Assembly: GCA_948567375.1 (NCBI GenBank)
Contig: OX419762.1
Coordinates: forward strand, 40,343,034-40,407,033
Source: Lunularia cruciata
Lineage: Eukaryota; Streptophyta; Marchantiopsida; Lunulariales; Lunulariaceae
Reading direction: 5' to 3'
DNA: 64,000 nucleotides
The position numbers were made by a program, and so were the translations under genes. The notes below the pieces were generated by a model. The model worked only from the letters and a program-made list of their open reading frames with translations. It made no database searches and was not told the DNA's origin. Position 1 is the first letter of the stretch. Every line of letters starts with the position of its first letter. Below, piece by piece: positions 38,352 through 48,362 of the stretch.

Positions 38352-41300
38352 ATGGCTACACCTTCCCATGTGGGGTCGCCTAGAGCGGGTCGGGATACAC
38401 CATGCCCGGTGTGTCACCGACGCTTTACCTCGCAAGGGGTAAAGACCCATGTGGGAAGGATGCACAAGGACTATGATTGGACCACTTGGGATGCCCACGT
38501 GAGACAAGCGACCACATCGACAGCAGTGACACTCGGGATTACGCACGCTTCTTCTATACCTTTGTTGATCGTTCCAGGGATACCGATCGAGTCGTGGGAG
38601 TGGTTAGCTTCTCAGGCGGGTTGCATTTTGGGGTTATTTGAGACTAGTTTTCCATGTCCACGTCTATTCCATAGGCTACCCCGCACACTCCATGATGAGG
38701 CTAGACAGGCTTTTCGCCTACCACTGGATCGTTTGGCACGTGATCCCTTGGACGAGTTAGCGTGGTTCCTATTCCTCCTACTCCCTCGATGGTGTCTTCG
38801 TTATGCTAGAGGGGGACGTGCGGGGCATAGAGAGGTGGCGGCTAGATTTCGTCGATTCCGAGCGGGGGATTGGGCAGCCCTTCAGGAGGAGTCTGTTAGG
38901 GCTACACGATTTAGGAGACAGACATCGCCACAGGATACCATAGATTCCACTCGATTACGACAATGTAGGACATTGGGTCAAGCGGGAGAGTTTAGTAGAG
39001 CAGCACGAGCGCTACACCCTCTGTCTATAGCGAGTCCTACTGATGAGACCATCTCTTCCCTACGCTCATTGCATCCTATAGCAGTAGAGGGACTACCACT
39101 AGAGGTCTTAGATTATCAGCCTGAGCAGCCTTTATGTCTTGATAGGTCGCTATTTGCACAAGCATTGTGCACTGCCCCTCGCCTTTCCTCAGGAGGCTTG
39201 TCAGGGATGGTTTATGAGCACCTTAGAGATTGCTTCCAGGCAGATGATCCTTCTAGTGGTTTTACCAAGTTGTTTCAGGTGGCTGCAGCAGTAGCGAGAG
39301 GAGATATTCCTATGTCTGTTAGTCGGGTCTTAGGTGCTAGTCGACTTCTCGCGATCGAGAAGGACACGGGAGGCATTAGACCGATTGCTATTGGAGAGAT
39401 CTTTTTGCGTTTGGTCAGTCGTACCATTGTCCTTCAGCATCGTTCTCACTTTCGACAGCACCTTAGTCCACATCAGTTTGGAGTAGCTACACCTGGAGGA
39501 TGTGAGGCTATATCTCTAGGCATTAGAGCACTCCTAGATATCCATCCGGAGTGGGTCGTCCTACAGGTGGACGTTGAGAACGCTTTTAATAGCGTCTCAC
39601 GTGCATCCATCTTTAGAGAGCTTAGGGAGGCTAGTGGATCCTTGGCGAGTCTCATTCCTTTTGTGCGGTCTTTTTATGGCTCTCCTGCTTCCCTTTACTA
39701 CCAGCATGGTGGTTCACAGAAGGGAGTCACCGTCTTGGAGTCAGCTGTTGGTACACGTCAGGGAGATCCTTTGGGGGGGCCCTTATTTGCCATGGCTCAC
39801 TTTAGAGCTCTCCTGTCTACTACTTTGGCCATGCCAGGTTGTGTATTTCCATCCTTGGCAGATGATACACACATCGTAGGCCCTGTAGATCAGATTAGGC
39901 AGGCCTTTGACTACTTGACTACCGAGCTACATCTAGTAGGCTTGAGAGTCAAGGTGTCAAAGTGTAGGGCATGGTCCCCTTTAGGTATCCCTCCCCACCT
40001 TGAGCTTCCAGAGGGGTGTATCACATCCACAGAGGGACTTCGTGTTCTTGGAGTGCCAGTAGGATCGGAGGATTTTGTCACACGCTTCTTGGACGCTGCT
40101 CTTGCAGAGGATGTTCTCCATGTGGATGACCTTCCATTACTAGGAGATCCGCAGGTGGCATTTGGTATACTCTCTTCCAGTATTGCTCGTCGACCATCCT
40201 ACCTCATCCGTACAGTTCCCCCCTCATCGTCCTTCCTATCACGTCTGAGAGCATTTGATAGGAGGATTATGGGAGTCTTTGGTGATATTATTGGACCAGG
40301 GACTTTTGAGTGTGTGACAGGGGATTTGGCACGTAGACAGACGGCTCTACCGATCTCATGTGGTGGGGTTGGCTTGCTTTCTATGGAGGAGATGGCACCT
40401 ATAGCGTTTTTGGGTAGTTGGGCTCTCTCGGCACCCCTACTTGCATCTCGTTTTGTGGTTGCTGATAGGCCGGTTTTGGAGACTTATGTGACAGAGGTGG
40501 AGGGAGGATCCTTTTCTCTCCAGGTGTTATTGCGGCAGACAAGAGATAGTCTATCTTCACGAGCACGAGAGGGTTTTCCACCGTTTGCTTCACTATCGTC
40601 AGATTGGACTAGAGGTCTACAGTCTTCCTTGATGGAGCGACAGTGTGAGCATACGCTACATTCTCTCTTAGTTGACTCGTCCATTCCTCATGCTACTAGA
40701 GCACGTCTACGCTCTTGCTCCGGCAAGGGTGCAGGCTCGTGGATCCTAGCTCGACCATGCATTAGGGCTTTCCGACTCGCACCGGCTACTTTCTCTACAG
40801 CGATGAGGTTTCGCCTAGGTTTGGTCCACCCATCTGCATCTTCACTACTCACTTGTGAGTGTGGTTCTACACTAGATGCAGCGGCGGTCCACATGACACG
40901 GTGTCCTTTTGGAGGACAGAGGATAGCTACCCATGATGCCATTAGAGACATAGTGTTTGCTATGGCACGAGAGAGTGGATACTTGGCTTGGAGGGAGCGT
41001 TCGTATGCGTTGCAGATGACACGTGTCAGGGCAGACTTATACTTGGTCCGAGATGATCAGGTGACGGTAGCGGATGTCGTGGTGACGGACCCTACGCGAG
41101 ATACAGTTTTGGAGGGAGTGATTACCCATCCCCCTGGATGGGCGGCGAGTGCAGCAGCAGGTCGCAAGGTCTCCAAGTACAGGGGCATGCAGCGAGGTCA
41201 CCTCTTTGTTCCTCTAGCCTTGGAGTTATATGGAGCGATGGACACGGCATTTGACACATTTGTCAGGGAGTGCGCAAGGGCTTATCATGTTAGGCGGCAG

Positions 41301-41519
41301 GGGGTACCACTCTCACTCTCATACTTTGTAGCTTACTTTAGACAGCGTGTATCCATTGCTCTACAGAGGCCAGTGGCTGGTGCAATCCATAGGAGAGCAA
41401 TCACATTAGGTGATGTTTCTTCGGATGCTCCAGTTGTGTGTAGACCGTACGACTTGCATAGCTCGGATATCTTAGGTGCGGTAGGGCAGATTTCTCATAC
41501 AGACTCTATTGGGGCTTAG
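38352..41519 (+). CDS. LINE ORF: zinc finger, reverse transcriptase, RLE
   Basis: A 1,055-residue protein that would reverse-transcribe its own RNA at a nicked target. I chose the ATG at 38,352 (gccATGGct, strong context, conserved in copy A at 34,015); the frame is open from 38,238. Residues 18-38 form a C2H2 finger (CPVC...H...H). Reverse transcriptase spans about 330-650: QVDVENAFNSV with catalytic Asp407, GTRQGDPLGGPLF, LADD with Asp504-Asp505, then KVSKC and LRVLGVPVG. A CxC...HxxxC knuckle lies at 835-851. The RLE follows: RAD with Asp895, VAD with Asp908, and SKY with Lys942, the order of the R2-type nuclease. All listed catalytic residues are present. The stop codon lies in the loop of a hairpin. 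Confidence 0.9.
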   Translation: MATPSHVGSPRAGRDTPCPVCHRRFTSQGVKTHVGRMHKDYDWTTWDAHVRQATTSTAVTLGITHASSIPLLIVPGIPIESWEWLASQAGCILGLFETSFPCPRLFHRLPRTLHDEARQAFRLPLDRLARDPLDELAWFLFLLLPRWCLRYARGGRAGHREVAARFRRFRAGDWAALQEESVRATRFRRQTSPQDTIDSTRLRQCRTLGQAGEFSRAARALHPLSIASPTDETISSLRSLHPIAVEGLPLEVLDYQPEQPLCLDRSLFAQALCTAPRLSSGGLSGMVYEHLRDCFQADDPSSGFTKLFQVAAAVARGDIPMSVSRVLGASRLLAIEKDTGGIRPIAIGEIFLRLVSRTIVLQHRSHFRQHLSPHQFGVATPGGCEAISLGIRALLDIHPEWVVLQVDVENAFNSVSRASIFRELREASGSLASLIPFVRSFYGSPASLYYQHGGSQKGVTVLESAVGTRQGDPLGGPLFAMAHFRALLSTTLAMPGCVFPSLADDTHIVGPVDQIRQAFDYLTTELHLVGLRVKVSKCRAWSPLGIPPHLELPEGCITSTEGLRVLGVPVGSEDFVTRFLDAALAEDVLHVDDLPLLGDPQVAFGILSSSIARRPSYLIRTVPPSSSFLSRLRAFDRRIMGVFGDIIGPGTFECVTGDLARRQTALPISCGGVGLLSMEEMAPIAFLGSWALSAPLLASRFVVADRPVLETYVTEVEGGSFSLQVLLRQTRDSLSSRAREGFPPFASLSSDWTRGLQSSLMERQCEHTLHSLLVDSSIPHATRARLRSCSGKGAGSWILARPCIRAFRLAPATFSTAMRFRLGLVHPSASSLLTCECGSTLDAAAVHMTRCPFGGQRIATHDAIRDIVFAMARESGYLAWRERSYALQMTRVRADLYLVRDDQVTVADVVVTDPTRDTVLEGVITHPPGWAASAAAGRKVSKYRGMQRGHLFVPLALELYGAMDTAFDTFVRECARAYHVRRQGVPLSLSYFVAYFRQRVSIALQRPVAGAIHRRAITLGDVSSDAPVVCRPYDLHSSDILGAVGQISHTDSIGA

Positions 41520-41523
41520 CCCC
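41511..41523 (+). other. Conserved hairpin over the LINE stop codon
   Basis: GGGGC TTA GCCCC forms a five-pair GC stem whose loop and 3' arm contain the TAG stop. The stem is kept in copy A (loop TGA), in the 42.9-kb tail (loop TTA) and in the 43.5-kb tail (loop GTA, read in the element's sense). It is partly decayed at 51.8 kb. Likely part of the RNA structure recognised for reverse transcription; that role is inferred. Confidence 0.65.
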
Positions 41524-41557
41524 ATGTTACGTTTTTTGTCTCTCCCTTGTACGGCTT

Positions 41558-41574
41558 GATGGGGTCTTCCCATC
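41558..41574 (+). other. Second conserved hairpin in the LINE 3' tail
   Basis: GATGGG GTCTT CCCATC gives a six-pair stem with a five-base loop, 30 bp from the 3' end. It is retained in copy A and the 43.5-kb tail, has one change at 37.5 kb, and is recognisable but decayed at 42.9 and 51.8 kb. Confidence 0.65.
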
Positions 41575-41604
41575 CTTCTTTTTTCCTACGCGGTCGCCTT
41601 TTTT

Positions 41605-42835
41605 ATCCTTCATAATCGCCAATTGATAATTGCTAGTCTTTTACCTTTAGTTCAACCTTAACGAGTGTACTTCTGTTGTAATAGTTTCACTCCTTACCTT
41701 GATCTGCATTATGAAACTAATGGTACATCCGATTCAGGATATTTAACGTGAAGAATGGGTCCTGAGTGGTGTCGAGAGAATAACTACGAGTCCACATTAA
41801 GTGCCTATTAACATAATTAAAGTTGGCGGACACATAATTTCAAAGCAACAATACAAAATACACCAAGTATTTTTAAGATGGGTAGCTTAAAGACAGCACA
41901 ATGGATCATGAGTTCAAAGTCACTCTTTCATCTTAGAACTCCTCCCTTGTTACCAAGATAACTATTCATAGAAAATTATAAAAATCAAATCGAGTACTTA
42001 AATTTAGTTCAAGGCTATACCATGATTCATATTGAAAATAATTCCCCGAATAATTTTGATGAATATTGATAATATAATTTTTTTCATATTAATCTTCTAG
42101 TAAATATACTAAGAATAGTTATACAAATAATTTATGTACAAGAAAAACTGGAAAGCAAAAGAAAGACAAGAAAGATACTAATTAGTGCACATTAGATTAT
42201 CCTAGTTGCTAAACAAAAATCAGTGTTTACTAACAAGATGTACACACTTTATTACAGAAAGTATAAACGTTTCCAAAAACCTATATTTATAAGTATTAAA
42301 TTGGTGAACAAATGATGGTGGAAGATCGATGAATACAGGACGCCATCTCCAGTTTCGATTCATCAACAATTGAAACAAACTTGAGAAACACAGTGGAACA
42401 TCAATCAATGTAACAAAATGGACTATCACTTACAACAAAAGTCTCAATGTATAGGTTTCTTTCATTTTCTTCAAAGCAGGTTCTTTTCGAAGAATAAAAG
42501 AAGACAACAATAAAATGACATGTTATTATCCACCATTTTACACCCTTCAGTATTTCATTTGGAAGTACTAAAAGAGTTAGAAGAAATTTATATGGAAAAG
42601 AAAAGGAAGAGGAATACTCTCATGGGTATGATGTGGGAATGACGTCAATTGCAACTCGTAAAATTTAGCCACGGATATGTCAGGTTGAGATCCTTCCCTT
42701 TTGTTGTTCGCTTGTTCCAATTACCACAATCAGATTAGTGTTGATAGGTCAAGAGCCATCAGTTCCTCCCATAAACATGCTCAAGCATATGAAATCGGAT
42801 ACCAAATCAAATAAGTCCACGCTCCTCCTAAAGGT
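41605..42835. other. AT-rich intergenic DNA
   Basis: No gene or repeat could be supported here. Confidence 0.4.
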
Positions 42836-42844
42836 AGACTTGGA

Positions 42845-42971
42845 GGAGAAGGCGACCGCGTAGAAAAATCGAAGGAGGGGAAGACACATCAAACCCTTAC
42901 AAGGGAGAGACAAAACAGTTGAAATGGGGCTAAGCCCCAATAGAGTCTATATGAGAAATCTGCCCTACATG
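42845..42971 (-). mobile_element. RLE-LINE tail, 127 bp, with 9-bp target duplication
   Basis: The reverse complement matches copy B from about 41,481 (gtagggcagattt) to the 3' end, with moderate divergence. It is flanked by AGACTTGGA at 42,836-42,844 and 42,972-42,980. The stop-region hairpin is perfect; the second hairpin is decayed. Confidence 0.8.
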
Positions 42972-42980
42972 AGACTTGGA

Positions 42981-43438
42981 TAGGTTCGAAACTCCGTGCT
43001 TCATGTGTGTTTTATTCCCCCAACTCTTTCTAGCTACTCCGGCGTTTTACGCTGTTGAGAGATTTCTCTCTTTCAATACGAACTCGTTCCTTTACGTGCC
43101 TTCCCTGCACATGTTAGAACCAGTAATCCTTAGTGTTTATCCGGAATTAACCGCCATGTTAGAGTAGTCTACTTGTTTTGTGTATTCTATCATACTGAGT
43201 GGAACCATAGTGTTTACTCCTTATCAAGCCTCGTTATAGAAAACTAGCATCAATTTTTTATTTTAAATAATTTTTCTTATTTAAATTTGAAACCAACATT
43301 GAATAATTATTACAACTACACTAGTTGCTTTAAAATTTGAAAATTGGTACAAGCTTGATCAATTTTGAATATTTGTAAAGGCTACATTTACAAATAGGCT
43401 ACATTTACATTGCTCGCCTTGAAGACTTTTTCTCATTG
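42981..43438. other. Spacer between two LINE tails
   Basis: The first 200 bp are less AT-rich than the surroundings, but no gene was recognised. Confidence 0.35.
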
Positions 43439-43452
43439 TGGTGAAAAAAGAA

Positions 43453-43890
43453 AAGAAGGCGACCGCATAGGAAAAATGAAGGATGGGAAGACCCCATCAA
43501 GCCGTACAAGGGAGAGAAAAAAAAGGTAACATGGGGCTACGCCCCAATAGAGTCTGTATGAGAAATCTGCCCTACCGCACCTAAGATATCCGAGCTATGC
43601 AAGTCGTACGGTCTACACACAACTGGAGCATCCGAAGAAACATCACCTAATGTGATTGCTCTCCTATGGATTGCACCAGCCACTGCCCTCTGTAGAGCAA
43701 TGGATACACGCTGTCTAAAGTAAGCTACAAAGTATGAGAGTGAGAGTGGTACCCCTGACGCCTAACATGATAAGCTCTCGCGCACTCCCAGACAAATGTG
43801 TCAAATGCCGTGTCCATCGCTCCATATAACTCCAAGGCTAGAGGAACAAAGAGGTGACCTCGCTGCATGCCCCTATACTTGGAGACCTTA
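43453..43890 (-). mobile_element. RLE-LINE tail, 438 bp, with 14-bp target duplication
   Basis: The reverse complement matches copy B from about 41,166 to the 3' end, with high similarity. It covers the last ~118 codons, from just before the RLE lysine (KVSKYRGMQRGHLF), plus the 3' tail. It is flanked by TGGTGAAAAAAGAA at 43,439-43,452 and 43,891-43,904. A young, 5'-truncated insertion. Confidence 0.9.
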
Positions 43891-43904
43891 TGGTGAAAAA
43901 AGAA

Positions 43905-44530
43905 CAACTACTACCATATTGTTCACCTTAAAGACTTCTGTCACCACGACAAAAAAACAAAAGAACGGAAAAGATAACAACCACTTCTTTCATCATCAGA
44001 ATCAACGTTATCTACATGTTAATTGTCTATAAACAAGTACATGATATCACTATACATGATTGTCATAGTTTAGTGCAATACAATGATTTTATGCAATACT
44101 ATAGAAACTAGAAAAAGAAAAATCAAAAGGTATTTAAAGGTTTTAAGGAATTTCAATTATAGATTATAAAATTGGAAAAGAAAAAATAATACCATAAATA
44201 TTTAAGAAAAATCACATAAAGAGAATCTATTTTTTCTTATTTTATTAAACTTATCCAAGATGTTTGTGTAAGTTTTCATGTTGCTTCTAAAAATAAACAT
44301 TCAAAATTCTTTCCAAATTTTGCAAAAGTAAGAGAAAAACTATTGAACATCATCCACTGATTTATGTGCAAGAGGATTTTGTAAGAGACATGATTAAAGC
44401 ACAAAATACTCATAACTCTAACCTTAGGTTAATTAAGAGATTAACCTTAAAAGACTTAAGAGACCATTTACTTTGACCTGAGTATTGACCACAGATCAAT
44501 CTTAATTGGCCTGATTAAATTTCCTAAAAC
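43905..44530. other. AT-rich intergenic DNA
   Basis: Sequence just right of the tail (about 43,907-43,977) resembles that just left of it (about 43,410-43,455), suggesting the LINE landed in or beside an older local duplication. No gene was seen. Confidence 0.35.
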
Positions 44531-44563
44531 TTTTTTTATTTTTTTTATTTTTTTTATTTTTTT
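44531..44563. repeat. T-rich simple repeat
   Basis: About four units of seven to nine T followed by A. It could be a low-complexity tract or the complement of an old poly(A) tail. Confidence 0.8.
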
Positions 44564-44674
44564 CTGCAGATTTTTCATGCTTCTTTTGGTTTTGTTTTTC
44601 ATTTTGTATAGGTGTTAGTTTAAAAAAGCACCCGTCATCCGTAATTAACCTACTTTATAGATAAGTTTTAAGTT

Positions 44675-44953
44675 ATTGTTAAATCGACCCATCCCTTGTT
44701 AAAATGAACCATCCTTGTAAAAACACACTTTGCAGCTATGACTGCATTTTGTACTCTATGGATGCTTGTGGAAATCTGATGGACATTAGCATCTGATGGT
44801 AATAGAAAGCACAATCATGGTCCTTCAAATATATTAGTGTACATCTTATTGTTTGTTATCTTCAACCACCGGAACTTGCAATGACATTCCCAATGTTAAC
44901 TGTTTGCATCCGCTCCAAAGTATGTTGTGATAGGGGTGGGTCAATTTAACAAT
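44675..44953. mobile_element. MITE-like unit with 21-bp terminal inverted repeats
   Basis: ATTGTTAAATCGACCCATCCC at 44,675-44,695 pairs with the reverse complement of 44,933-44,953 with two mismatches, enclosing 279 bp with no coding potential. Size and termini fit a non-autonomous DNA transposon or foldback element. No convincing target duplication was found, so the superfamily is unknown. Confidence 0.45.
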
Positions 44954-44959
44954 ACACTT

Positions 44960-47215
44960 GGATTCTTGTTTGAAATTTTTAAATACATCCCACATTTAAA
45001 AGGATCCTCTTATATCTTTTGACTTAAGATATATATAAATAATTTCTCCTGCCTTTTTCTACAAGTTTTCTAGTTAATCTTCTCAACAAATAATTTTATT
45101 TTTTGAACAGATTTAACATGGTCCATATGTACAAGACTTTAGTTATACTTTTTGACTTAACACATATATAGGCATTATTTTTCTACTTAGTCTATACTTA
45201 TATATATAAGTATTTTAGAGGGTTCTTTCTTGCATCCAATTCTTGTATAATACAAAACATAATGTTCTGTTTTTCATTAATATCATACATATAGTTAAAT
45301 GAAAATGTGTGCAACTAATCTGTTTTTATTAGGATTATGATTATCTAATATAATTATGAAAAGTTCAAGAAACATTTATTTTTTCAAAATGTATCTTCAA
45401 ATTTAAGAAATATTATTTATCTCTAAAATCTTTCTTATATCTTTCTACCAATAACTGGGGAAATTTATTAATTTATATGATTTAATAAGGAAATATAATA
45501 ATAATTTTCAAGGTCTTTATCCACTATTTTCCTTTTTTCAGTATTTTCATATATTCTAACTCAAGAGATCCATTAAAAAGAGTATATTCTTTTGACTTTA
45601 GCCAAATATAGACTGTTTTTCTACTTAGACAATTCTATTTTGAAATATTTTGTATGATGGTCATTTCTCTCACTTACTTTCTTCATATAATACAAAAATG
45701 TTATCTTATTTCTCAATATCAAGTATATAGTATACAAGAGTTGTTTTTTGCTAATGTGTTCTTGTTTAAATAATATTCATTTAGCAAAATTCTCCACAAA
45801 TCAAAAGCCATCATGTCTAAGATACTCATCAGAATCAAAACATTTTTGGAGTTTTTCTTATTATTCTCTAGAACTAACAAGTGGAATTTACTCTTACTAC
45901 GTTTACAAGATGTTTTATGATAAAAAACCAGTAAGATATTTTATATAAGCATTTGTCAATATCTTCTTATTAAATTTTTTTTATAAGGTCCAAAATTAGA
46001 GGATTTTTTTAACTCTAGATAAGTGCAAAGATTGTATTCCTGCTCAATTAATTTTTTCTTTAAAATAATTTGAGATGATAATTCTTCTCATCCAAGTTCT
46101 TCATATAATACAAAATGCTTCTACCATTTCTCATTCATATCATGCAGATATTATACATATAAAAAGAACTATAATTGTTTACTAATTAGTTTTTTCAACT
46201 AATATTCACTTACTAAACTTATCCAAACATCAAGATCTTGTTTTAAAGGCAATCTTAAGGTTTAAAATGATATGATGTATTTTCTAAAATATTTACATAT
46301 CTTCTAAATCCAAAGGAGAAGAGCTGCTTATTATATAACAAGAATCTTAAGCTAGTGGTGTGCAAGGCATTTTCCCACAACCAGCTTGTTTGAAAGAGTT
46401 TTATATGGTCCTTACTCAAAGAAACACGCTTAAGAACTCAAGAGGAGTATATTTTTTGACTTTAAATAGGTATAGAGTGAGTCTTACTCAATGTATTTTT
46501 CTCTACAATATTTTGGGATGGTCTTTCCTCTAATTCAAGTCCCACTCACAATGCAACAATTTCAATAGTATCAAGTACATCATTAAAGAGAAAGGTGTCT
46601 TATTTTGGTATTTTTTCTGATATATTTATACTACTAAAATTCCAAAAAATTCAAGGAACCTTGCTCTTTAAGATTTATTACAATTTAAGGAATATTTCCT
46701 AATTTTATCATTTTCTTCTATATATTATTTTAGACTAACACTTGTGAGTAACTCCTCTTTCATTAGTCCTACCTAATATTATCAGGGCTTTGGTAATTAA
46801 TTAGTAATAGATAAGTTCCTTCCATACTACTCTCTTATTTGAATACTTTTTTATATGGTCCAAATGTAACATTACCTATTTAAGAAGAGTATATTTTATT
46901 GACATTAGGTAAGTAGATCACTTACACTTCTTGGAAATATTTTGTGATGGATTTTCTTTTGGTTCATATACTCCACCTATTATACACAATCTCTTTGACT
47001 TCTCATTAACATCATGAACATAAAACATAAATTTATCTTATAAAATTTTGATATTTAGATCATATTTATTACCAAAATTTCAAATATAATTAAAGAATAT
47101 TTGGATTCTCTTAAGATATAGAATATTGCTTATTTTTTGATCTTTTTTATATATTTCTAAGACCAACAAGTGGGAGAAACTTCCTCGTTACAAACACTAA
47201 CTTCTATTACATTAT
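44960..47215. repeat. Diverged tandem array, ~435-bp unit, ~5 copies
   Basis: The same order of motifs (a ttttgactttag-like box, a tctactta box, a tattttgggatggtc-like box, tataatacaaaa, then tctcattaatatcat) recurs at about 45,137, 45,567, 46,000, 46,447 and 46,888. Spacings are 430-447 bp. A partial unit precedes them near 45,000. Units are strongly diverged. Probably a decayed satellite; no coding content. Confidence 0.65.
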
Positions 47216-48136
47216 GAGAAAAGAGAGCTATTTATGGTGACTCAATGTCCCCCAAAAACTAGTAAAGTTGGTAAAAACAAGTCATTCCCTTGAGGATGTG
47301 TGTATTAAATGACTAGAAGTGAAAGGGGATGTCACTAAGTTGCAATTTGCTTATTATTTCCTGTTTAACCACTTGGGCTTGAACCACTCCCAAAAAGAAA
47401 AAGAAGGTAGTATCACCTCATGCGGCGCACTAGGGAAAAAAGAAAACTAAAGATCACTTTCACTACAAATAGATTCCAAAATAATCTTAAAGGTGATGGT
47501 TTACTTCACTTCACTCCGAGTGCATTTCCATCCCAAAAGCTTTGATTGCACAAATGCTTACTACCCTTCCCTCCAACTACAAAGCTGTCTTCCTTTTGAT
47601 TTTGTGGTACTCCCTATGCTCCAAATCAAAATTGACTCCTCATTGCATAGGTTCATTCCTTCTGATCCCTCACGATTCACACATCTTGATCAAATGCAAA
47701 TATGCCTATGTAAACTCACTTTTGATCATACTATGAAATTCCTCACCACTACTCAACATAAACATTCATCAACACATAGAATGGAAAGAAACAATTTGGC
47801 AAAGAACTTAGAGTTTTCTTTTCTAAAATTAAAAAATATGGAAATCTCAAAATCTCTTCTCTTTTTGAATATGGAAATTTGATCTCCATATTCCATATGG
47901 AAACCAAAATGCCTTTGGGCTGAAGCTGTAAGTACATTTATGCTCTGCCCCAAAGGGATTATGAGCCTAAGTAGATTTACTTGAAAATCCTTTATTACTA
48001 CCTATGTCACATACTTAAGATCCTATCCTATCTTATCATAATCACATATTGGTTGATTAGGCTCCTTACTAGTGTCAAGGAAGGTGTTAGATCTTCCCAA
48101 AAGTTAATTTGAATTCACATCCTTGGACCTACAATT
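47216..48136. other. AT-rich intergenic DNA
   Basis: A 129-codon plus-strand frame (47,493-47,882) resembles no family I know and overlaps other frames of similar length, so I treat it as chance. Confidence 0.35.
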
Positions 48137-48362
48137 CCAAAGGCACTCCTCCCCAAAAGTCTATACAACTTCAAAGGTATTCCTCCCAAAGGTATTTACA
48201 ACTCTGAATGCACTCCTCCTAAAGTATTTACAACTTAGAAGGCACTCTTGAAGGTATTTACAACTCCTAGAGCACTCCTCCTATAAGGTCTCTACAACTC
48301 CAATGCTTTCCTCCTAAAGTATTTACAACATTGAGCGCACTTCTCCCCAAAGGTATTCTAAA
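48137..48362. repeat. Minisatellite, ~30-36-bp unit, ~7 copies
   Basis: Imperfect units resemble GCACTCCTCC followed by AAAGGTATTTACAAC, repeated head to tail with length variation. Confidence 0.8.

Larger units (their letters stand above)
37887..41604 (+). mobile_element. RLE-type LINE, copy B (apparently intact)
   Basis: This is a non-LTR retrotransposon of about 3.7 kb with a 465-bp 5' leader, one long reading frame and an 85-bp 3' tail, and no poly(A). The leader shares its first bases (GAGCTGCGGG) with copy A, marking the 5' end. The 3' tail carries the second conserved hairpin and ends GCGGTCGCCTTTTTT. No apurinic-type endonuclease is encoded; an R2-like RLE lies at the C-terminus. Base composition is richer in GC and CpG than the surroundings, consistent with a recent arrival. 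No clear target duplication was found. Clade within the RLE group (R2, R4, CRE, NeSL, HERO, Utopia) is not resolved. Confidence 0.9.

Noticed and set aside
39473-40951. Several antisense frames of 60-87 codons inside the LINE reading frame
   Set aside because: They are shadows of the GC-richer sense frame; the same shadows appear in dead copy A.
37251-41604. LINE copy B as a copy with a target duplication
   Set aside because: Flanks share only a short tatcgcc/aatcgcc similarity, too weak to call a duplication.
47493-47882. 129-codon plus-strand frame
   Set aside because: No recognisable domain, overlapping frames of similar length in the same AT-rich DNA, and no splice or promoter context.
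48137-48362. Possible CRISPR-like array
   Set aside because: Units are adjacent and imperfect with no unique spacers, and the DNA is plant nuclear; it is a minisatellite.
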